DNA of 64,000 bases from Anaerolineaceae bacterium (GTDB taxonomy: Bacteria; Chloroflexota; Anaerolineae; Anaerolineales; UBA11657). Below the pieces are notes generated by a model. It worked only from the letters and a program-made list of their open reading frames with translations. It was not told the DNA's origin and made no database searches. Positions 57,609-64,000 of this stretch are shown here, one piece after another (within the stretch, counting starts at the first letter, position 1; each line of letters begins with the position of its first letter). Location of the stretch: positions 124,001 to 188,000 of the forward strand of contig BGOS01000027.1 in the NCBI GenBank assembly GCA_003569365.1. Direction: 5' to 3'. A program made the position numbers and the translations under genes.

Positions 57609-58607
57609 TTACAAATCGCGATCGACAATAAACTCCGCAATCGCCAGCAGCGAACCAGCAGCGCTGCAGTCGGGCAGGTTTTGCAGCGCAGCCTGGCCGC
57701 GGCGCGCAAATTCCCGCGCTTCGTTGAGCGAACTGCGAATAGCCGCCGAGTTGCACACCGCCGATACCAGCCGGTCACTCAGCACACGGTCAACTGTTTC
57801 GCCGCGCAACACGGCCTGCGCATCTGCATCCTGCGGCCGGAGCCTGGAGTAGTGCAGCAAGGGCAGGGTAATCAGACCTTGGCGCAGATCGCTGCCGGCG
57901 GTCTTGCCGGTGCGGTCAGCGCTGCCGGAAAAGTCCAGCACGTCATCCACAATCTGAAACGCCGTGCCCACTTCACGCCCGTAGGTGCGCAGCGCATCTA
58001 AATGTGCTGGCGCTGCGCCACCGAGTTCGCCGCCGGCCTCTGCCGCAAGCACAAACAGCGACGCGGTCTTGGCGTAAATGCGCTTGTAATAGTCCGCGCC
58101 GGGTGCGGCCTTGCCGGTTGGATATTTCTGCTGAATTTCCCCGTTCACAATTACCATGAGCGTGTTTGCAAAAAGCTCCATCACGCGCACGCTGCCGGTC
58201 TGCGCCGCAAAGCTGGCAGCTCTGGCAAAAAGATAGTCACCGGTGAGCACCGTGGCATCCGGCGACCAGTTTGAATTCAGGGTGGCAATGCCGCGCCGCA
58301 AAAGTGAGCCGTCAATCAGGTCGTCATGCACAAGGGTTGCGGTATGCAGCATCTCAACTGCAGCAGCCAGCGCTACGGCGAGGTCGCTGTCGGCATCAAA
58401 AATTTGGCAGGAAAGCAGCGCCAGCGCCGGGCGCAGGCGCTTGCCGCCAGCTGTCAGCAGCTGCCCAGTGGCAGCGGTCAAGGCCGGGTGCTGGTCGGGC
58501 GCAATTTCGGAAAGGCGCACACTAACTGCGTCGAGTCCACCTTGCGCCGGGGACAGAATGTCCGCCAGCGAAACAGTACTTATGGGCACTACGCTTGATG
58601 CAGCCAT
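57609..58607 (-). CDS. Polyprenyl diphosphate synthase
   Basis: GGKRLRPALALL; LVHDDLIDGSLLRRG (DDxxD); FQIVDDVLDFSG. Confidence 0.95.
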   Translation of the reverse strand: MAASSVVPISTVSLADILSPAQGGLDAVSVRLSEIAPDQHPALTAATGQLLTAGGKRLRPALALLSCQIFDADSDLAVALAAAVEMLHTATLVHDDLIDGSLLRRGIATLNSNWSPDATVLTGDYLFARAASFAAQTGSVRVMELFANTLMVIVNGEIQQKYPTGKAAPGADYYKRIYAKTASLFVLAAEAGGELGGAAPAHLDALRTYGREVGTAFQIVDDVLDFSGSADRTGKTAGSDLRQGLITLPLLHYSRLRPQDADAQAVLRGETVDRVLSDRLVSAVCNSAAIRSSLNEAREFARRGQAALQNLPDCSAAGSLLAIAEFIVDRDL

Positions 58608-58610
58608 GCG

Positions 58611-59375
58611 TTACCAGCCGAACATGGCTGCAGCGTTGGCGGATGTTGCCGCAGCCACCTGTGAAATTTCCAGTCTACGTTCGGCCGCAATTGCGGCGGC
58701 TACTTCAACCACCAGCGCCGGCTCGTTGCGCTGGCCGCGGCGCGACTGCGGCGCGAGGAAAGGCGCATCTGTTTCAGTCAAGATGCGGTCCAGCGGAGCT
58801 GCGCCCACCAGCTGCCGCAATGCGTGTGATTTGGGGTAGGTCACAGGTGCGGTTATCCCGATGCTGAACCCAAGTTCAAGCAGTGCGTCCAGATCTTCCG
58901 GGCTGCCGCTGAAGGAATGGAAGACGCCGGCGCGGTGGGCTGCGGGCCACGCCGCCACGATTGCGCGGGCGTCGGCGTAGGCCGCGCGGCAATGGATGAT
59001 GACAGGCAGGGAGTGGGCAGCAGCCAAACCAAGCTGTGCCTCAAATTTTTCACACTGCGCTGCGCGGTCCACCGCATCGCGATAGTAATCGAGGCCAATT
59101 TCTCCAATTGCCACAACCCGCGGTTGACCGGCAAGTAGATCAAGCTCGTGCAAAAATTCACCAACGTATTTTACCTTTTCGTTGGGATGGATGCCAACCG
59201 CGGCATACAAAGCGGAATGCCGGCCGGCAAGCTGAACGGCAGCGCGGCTGCTTTCGAGGCTGGTGCCGGGGTTGAGCAGGCGCCCGACGCCGGCAGCGCC
59301 GGCACGCTCGATGACCGCCGCGCGGTCGGCGTCGAATGCCTCAAAATCCAAGTGGCAATGCGTGTCGCAAAGCAC
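58611..59375 (-). CDS. tatD: TatD-family DNase
   Basis: MLCDTHCHLDFEAFDADR; IGEIGLDYYRD; VIIHCRAA; ILTETDAPFLAPQSRRGQRNEPALV. Confidence 0.95.
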   Translation of the reverse strand: MLCDTHCHLDFEAFDADRAAVIERAGAAGVGRLLNPGTSLESSRAAVQLAGRHSALYAAVGIHPNEKVKYVGEFLHELDLLAGQPRVVAIGEIGLDYYRDAVDRAAQCEKFEAQLGLAAAHSLPVIIHCRAAYADARAIVAAWPAAHRAGVFHSFSGSPEDLDALLELGFSIGITAPVTYPKSHALRQLVGAAPLDRILTETDAPFLAPQSRRGQRNEPALVVEVAAAIAAERRLEISQVAAATSANAAAMFGW

Positions 59376-59383
59376 GGCCGCCG

Positions 59384-60796
59384 TCAGGCAAGGCCGGCAA
59401 TCTGCAGCCCGGCCTGCAGCATGGGCTGCACATTAAGTGCGGTGGTGGTCTCGCAGTAGACGCGAATGATTGGCTCGGTCCCTGAAAAGCGAATGAGCAG
59501 CCAGCTGCCATCCTGCAGGCAATATTTGTAGCCGTCGGTTTTGTCGATGCGGGCTACAGGCAGGCCGGCAATCTGGGCGGGCAGGGCGGCTGCCACGCGC
59601 GCGCGGGTTTCGGCGCGGTGTGCCAGCGGAAAATCGCTGTCGATGCGGTCGTAAAAGTAGCGCGCACCAAGGCGTGTAAAAAGCGTCTCCAGCAGCTCAG
59701 AGGGCTTTTGGCGCAGCCGGCACATCAGTTCCAGAATAAACAGGCCGGCCAGAATGCCATCGCGTTCCGGCACATGATTGCGAAATGCAAAGCCGCCGGA
59801 CTCTTCGCCGCCCATGAGCGCATTGGTGGCGGTCATTTTTGGTGCAACATACTTGAAGCCGACGCCGGTCTCATGCACTGGCACGCCGTACAGTTCGCCC
59901 AGGCGGTCCAGCATGGTGGTGGTGGAGAGCGTGCGCACGATGGGTCCGCGTTCCCCGCGCACCTCCAGCATGTGGTACGCCAGCAGTGCGTACACGCGCA
60001 GCTGATTGATGAAGACGCCGTGCTCGTCGCCCACGCCAACGCGGTCGGCATCGCCATCGGTGATCAGGCACACATCCGCGCCTTGCGCCACGGCCGCGCG
60101 CAAGCCCGCATCAATGTTAGGCGGTATCGGTTCCGGGCGCAACATTTCCGGGAACACAGGGTTGCGTTGGTTATGCACTTCCAGCACGGTGGTGGTGCCG
60201 CCCGCCAGCAAACGCGCAAACCAGCCGGCGCCATTGCCCCACATTGAATCCACCATGACGCGCAAGCCGGCGCGCTTGATGGGTTCAAGATCGATTACAT
60301 CGCGCAGATGGTGAATGTAGGCGGGGGCCGCGTCAAATTTTTGCACGCGGCCGGCGGCTGCCTGCGCGGGCTCGGCTGCTGCCGGAATGTTGGCTTCAAT
60401 GCGCGCGAGTCCGGCCGGCGGCACTGCGCCGCCGGTGTGGTCGCGCACTTTGAAGCCGTTGTCTTGCGGCGGGTTGTGCGAGGCGGTGATGTTGATGGCG
60501 CCGACCGCCTGCTTCTCCAGCACGGCGTAAGCAATCACCGGCGTGGGTGTTGCGCCGTCCGTTAGCCACGCATTGAGGCCGTGCTCTGCCAGCACCTGCG
60601 CAGCCGTTGCAGCAAAATGTTCGGAGCCAAAACGCTGATCGTATCCCACCACTACGCTTTTGCCGGCGTGGCCGCATTCCAGCAGGTAGCGCGCAAAGCC
60701 CTGCGTGCAGCGGCGCACATTTGCAAATGTGTAGTCGTCGCCGATGCGTCCGCGCCAGCCGTCGGTGCCAAAGCGGATGGAGTCTTCGGGTTGCAT
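59384..60796 (-). CDS. Phosphoglucomutase/phosphomannomutase
   Basis: [71 protein letters not shown]. Confidence 0.95.
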   Translation of the reverse strand: MQPEDSIRFGTDGWRGRIGDDYTFANVRRCTQGFARYLLECGHAGKSVVVGYDQRFGSEHFAATAAQVLAEHGLNAWLTDGATPTPVIAYAVLEKQAVGAINITASHNPPQDNGFKVRDHTGGAVPPAGLARIEANIPAAAEPAQAAAGRVQKFDAAPAYIHHLRDVIDLEPIKRAGLRVMVDSMWGNGAGWFARLLAGGTTTVLEVHNQRNPVFPEMLRPEPIPPNIDAGLRAAVAQGADVCLITDGDADRVGVGDEHGVFINQLRVYALLAYHMLEVRGERGPIVRTLSTTTMLDRLGELYGVPVHETGVGFKYVAPKMTATNALMGGEESGGFAFRNHVPERDGILAGLFILELMCRLRQKPSELLETLFTRLGARYFYDRIDSDFPLAHRAETRARVAAALPAQIAGLPVARIDKTDGYKYCLQDGSWLLIRFSGTEPIIRVYCETTTALNVQPMLQAGLQIAGLA

Positions 60797-60840
60797 AGGT
60801 TGCGGGCGGCGGTTTGTGTTGCGCGGCTGCGGTTGCAGGC

Positions 60841-61845
60841 TTAGAAGCGGACGGTCGTAAACTCCTGCAGGTCCGGCAGGCGCACACCAGACTGCAGTTT
60901 GGCGAGATCAGAGTCCACCATGGAATGCATCAGCTCTTTGAATCCAAGCTCTGGTTCCCAGCCCAGCAGGCGCCCGGCTTTGGCGGGATCACCCACCAGC
61001 AGGTCCACTTCCGCCGGGCGGTAGAAGCGCTGGTCTTGCACCACATACTTGTTGTAATCAAGCCCGGCGTGTTCAAACGCAACTGCGCACATCTCGCGCA
61101 CGCTGTGTGTGCTGCCGGTGGCAATCACAAAATCCTGCGGGTCGCTTTGCTGCAGCATCAGCCACATGGCTTGCACGTAATCACCGGCAAAGCCAAGGTC
61201 GCGCTGCGCATCCATGTTGCCAAGGCGCAGCTTGTCCAGCTGGCCCAGCTTAATTGCGGCGACGCCGAGGCTGATCTTGCGCTCCACAAACTCTAATCCG
61301 CGGCGCGGCGAGCCGTGATTAAATAAAATGCCGGATGTGGCGTGCATGCCGTAGCTCTCGCGATAGTTGACTGTGATCCAGTGGCCGTACAACTTGGCGA
61401 CGCCGTAGGGGCTGCGCGGATAGAACGGCGTGCTTTCGCGCTGTGGCACTTCCTGCACTTTGCCAAACATCTCGCTTGACGAGGCCTGATAAAAGCGCAT
61501 GCCCTTGTTGACGAGCCGGATGGCATCCAGCATGCGCGTGACGCCGAGCGCAGTTGCCTCGCCCGTCAGCACCGGCTGCTGCCAAGAGGTGGGCACAAAT
61601 GACATGGCTGCCAGGTTGTACACCTCGTCCGGCGCAAATTCGCGCAGCACACCAATCAGCGAACCTTCATCCAGCAAGTCGCCTTGCACCAGCGAGATGC
61701 GATCTTGAATTGGCTCCAGCCGTTCCAGATTGATGATGCTTGTGCGCCGCACCATGCCCACAACCGTGTAATTCTTTTGGAGCAAAAACTCCGCGAGGTA
61801 GGAGCCGTCTTGTCCGGTGATGCCGGTGATTAAAGCAGTGGGCAT
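60841..61845 (-). CDS. gmd: GDP-mannose 4,6-dehydratase
   Basis: [81 protein letters not shown]. Confidence 0.95.
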   Translation of the reverse strand: MPTALITGITGQDGSYLAEFLLQKNYTVVGMVRRTSIINLERLEPIQDRISLVQGDLLDEGSLIGVLREFAPDEVYNLAAMSFVPTSWQQPVLTGEATALGVTRMLDAIRLVNKGMRFYQASSSEMFGKVQEVPQRESTPFYPRSPYGVAKLYGHWITVNYRESYGMHATSGILFNHGSPRRGLEFVERKISLGVAAIKLGQLDKLRLGNMDAQRDLGFAGDYVQAMWLMLQQSDPQDFVIATGSTHSVREMCAVAFEHAGLDYNKYVVQDQRFYRPAEVDLLVGDPAKAGRLLGWEPELGFKELMHSMVDSDLAKLQSGVRLPDLQEFTTVRF

Positions 61846-61865
61846 AGTTGGCCTCTTGGGATGAT

Positions 61866-62837
61866 CTACTTTGGCGCGCTCAATGCGACGGACTGCAGCA
61901 GGCTGCGCTCGTGCTGCAGCAAGGAGTCCAGGGTTTGCGTGAGGTTGTAGGCTGGCTGCCAGCCCGTGAGCTTGGTAAATTTGCGCGTGTCGGGGAGCAG
62001 CCCGGCGCCGGTAGTGGGCCGGTACAGGGCCGGGTCAACCGTTACTTCCACCTGCAGCCCGGTTAGGCGCAGCAACTCATCCAGCAGCTGTTGCACCGGG
62101 TACCGGCTGCCGCTGGCAATATTGTATGCCTCGCCCGCTGCGCAGTGCTGCCACGCCAGATGATAGGCACGCGCCATATCGCGCACATCCGTGAAGTCCT
62201 GCTGCATCGCCAGGTTGCCAACGAGCACACGCGCCGGCTGCTGGCCGGCCGCAATGCGTACCAATTGGCGCGCAAAGGAAGTGGCTACGAAGTCGCCAGT
62301 TTGGCGCGGCCCAATGTGGTTGAATGGGCGCAAGCGAATAATGGGCAGCCCGTAATGCACGAAGGCCTGCTGCGCCAGCCAGTCCTGCGCGGCTTTGCTT
62401 GTGCCATAGGGCGTGTCCGGCCGCAATTCGCGGTCTTCGTCCGTTAGCGGCTTGCCGGATGCCACCGAACCATAAACCTGCCCGGAGGTGACAACAACGA
62501 TGCGCGGGTGCGGCTGCAGCTGGCGCGCTGCTTCCAGCATATTTACCTGCGATTGCACGTTGCCCTGAAACCAGGCCCACGGGTCGCCCCAGCTGGCATG
62601 CACAGCAGCCTGCCCGGCAAGGTGGTAAATTGCCGTGGGCCGGATGCGGGCGATGTACGCGCCCACCGCACCGGCATCACATAAATCAATGCACTCGTAG
62701 TTGATCGCCGCGCTGAGGTCGGCGGGCATTTGCCCGGCCAAGCCGCAGCCGTACAGTTCATCATGCGTGTTGGCGGCAAGATGCTCTGCAAGGTGGCTGC
62801 CGGAAAAACCGCTGGCACCGGTGATTAATGTGCGCAT
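61866..62837 (-). CDS. rmd: GDP-6-deoxy-D-mannose reductase-like NAD-dependent epimerase/dehydratase
   Basis: [68 protein letters not shown]; next to gmd. Confidence 0.88.
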   Translation of the reverse strand: MRTLITGASGFSGSHLAEHLAANTHDELYGCGLAGQMPADLSAAINYECIDLCDAGAVGAYIARIRPTAIYHLAGQAAVHASWGDPWAWFQGNVQSQVNMLEAARQLQPHPRIVVVTSGQVYGSVASGKPLTDEDRELRPDTPYGTSKAAQDWLAQQAFVHYGLPIIRLRPFNHIGPRQTGDFVATSFARQLVRIAAGQQPARVLVGNLAMQQDFTDVRDMARAYHLAWQHCAAGEAYNIASGSRYPVQQLLDELLRLTGLQVEVTVDPALYRPTTGAGLLPDTRKFTKLTGWQPAYNLTQTLDSLLQHERSLLQSVALSAPK

Positions 62838-63007
62838 TTCGGGGGGCTGCAACTCACATGGCACACGGGCGGAGCCATGCGCGCGCATTATACCGTGCAC
62901 CGGCCGATTGACAGCGATTTTGTCCGCCAATATAATCTTGCAGTAGCGGGCAAAACTCACGCCAGTGCTGGACTGCGTTAGAGCGAGTCTCACACCCAAA
63001 GGAACAG

Positions 63008-63736
63008 TTGCAATTGAAATCACCATCACGCCAATCTTCTGATAACAATCCACCTGCAACGGCGCAGACGCCGGAGCCAAAGGTGGAGCTGCAAGGCCGG
63101 ATTAAAAAGCTTGAGTTGTTTGGCGCGCTGGTGGAGCTGGCCGATGGCCGCGAAGGCTTGCTGCACCTTTCACAGCTGGAACGGTCTGCGCCCGGGCGTT
63201 CGGGCCCGCCGCCCAAGATCGGCGATGCAGTGACTGTATGGGTGAGCAAAGTGAATGCTGCAGGCGGCGCAATATTTCTCACGCTGGACAAGCCCGTGGA
63301 GGTAGAGTGGCGTGATCTGGCGGAGGGCCAAGTGTGGCGCGGCAAGGTGGTGCGCGTGGAACAGTTTGGAGTGTTCTTGGATATTGGCGCCGAGAAACCC
63401 GGTTTGATTCACGTGCGCGAACTTACGGCCGACCGGGTGGAACATGCGAATGAAGTGGTGAAGGAAGGCGCGGAGCTGGAGGCAAAGGTGATTGGCGTGG
63501 ACCGCCGGCGCCGGCGCCTGGACCTGAGCGTGCGTGCACTGGAAGCTGAAATGATTCAGGCGGTGGCCACCGATGAGTTGCCAGCGGTCACAGCCATGGG
63601 CATGCTGCTAGGCGCGGCGATGGCAAACGCAGAGGCGGGAGCACGTGGGGGAAAGCGCGAGCGGCGCGCGAAAAAGGGCGTGGACGCCGCCAGAGAAGAC
63701 CTGCTGCAGCGCACGCTGGCCAAGCACCGCACGTAG
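63008..63736 (+). CDS. S1 RNA-binding domain protein (two S1 repeats)
   Basis: GRIKKLELFGALVELADGREGLLHLSQLE; GKVVRVEQFGVFLDIGAEKPGLIHVREL. TTG start at 63008 uncertain. Confidence 0.85.
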   Translation: MQLKSPSRQSSDNNPPATAQTPEPKVELQGRIKKLELFGALVELADGREGLLHLSQLERSAPGRSGPPPKIGDAVTVWVSKVNAAGGAIFLTLDKPVEVEWRDLAEGQVWRGKVVRVEQFGVFLDIGAEKPGLIHVRELTADRVEHANEVVKEGAELEAKVIGVDRRRRRLDLSVRALEAEMIQAVATDELPAVTAMGMLLGAAMANAEAGARGGKRERRAKKGVDAAREDLLQRTLAKHRT

Positions 63737-63756
63737 CAGCCAAATTAATTTAGATA

Positions 63757-63786
63757 AAAAAGAGGGGCGCTGTTGGCGCCCCTCTT
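63757..63786. terminator. Bidirectional intrinsic terminator
   Basis: GAGGGGCGC-tgttg-GCGCCCCTC with T-rich flanks on both strands, between convergent genes. Confidence 0.85.
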
Positions 63787-63813
63787 TGCATTTGTAATCC
63801 CGGTTAGCCCTCG

Positions 63814-64000
63814 CTAATCATCGTCATCATCATCATCCTCGTCATCATCGTCATCGCCATACAAATCTTCAATCTCTTCGTCATCTTCGTCCAGATCTTC
63901 GACTGTCAGCTCCTCGTCGCCAGCGGCATCAGCTTCGGGCTTTTCGGGCTCTTCCTCTTCTGCCTCTGAGTCGTCCAGGTCGTCCGCTTCATCTGCATCT
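63814..64000 (-). CDS. C-terminal acidic tail of a protein resembling RNAP delta/HARE-type proteins, truncated by window edge
   Basis: Minus strand reads DADEADDLDDSEAEEEEPEKPEADAAGDEELTVEDLDEDDEEIEDLYGDDDDDEDDDDDDD*. Confidence 0.6.
   Translation of the reverse strand, partial: DADEADDLDDSEAEEEEPEKPEADAAGDEELTVEDLDEDDEEIEDLYGDDDDDEDDDDDDD

Overview
This 64 kb window is a high-GC, densely coding bacterial chromosome segment. Its gene content looks Chloroflexota-like, but that is inference and no 16S or other marker is present. I found no rRNA, tRNA, CRISPR array, transposase or prophage. Most of it is ordinary housekeeping and metabolism: Dus, MgtE, adenosine deaminase, MutL, AlaX, M29 aminopeptidase, S41 proteases, methylmalonyl-CoA mutase and epimerase, an acyl-CoA carboxylase operon, polyprenyl synthase, TatD, PGM and a GDP-deoxymannose pathway.

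The least ordinary region is about 13.8-22.1 kb. It contains: (i) an AT-rich nested-repeat block, then a near-consensus promoter and an intrinsic terminator that define a ~115-nt candidate small RNA or leaderless micro-ORF; (ii) an array of six small Gln/Leu/Arg-rich coiled-coil ORFs around a tandem pair of ~262-aa membrane proteins whose central ~640 bp are almost identical; (iii) a promoter with a (CG)n spacer directly abutted by a perfect-armed hairpin.

Other points of interest: a structured leader with a terminator before mgtE; a K+-type module (APC permease, P-type ATPase with DKSGTLT, two TrkA proteins, no TrkH); two independent single-base frameshifts (MazG-like, biotin carboxylase); and a perfect 30-bp palindrome. 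All calls come from reading the sequence and ORF track. No database searches were run.
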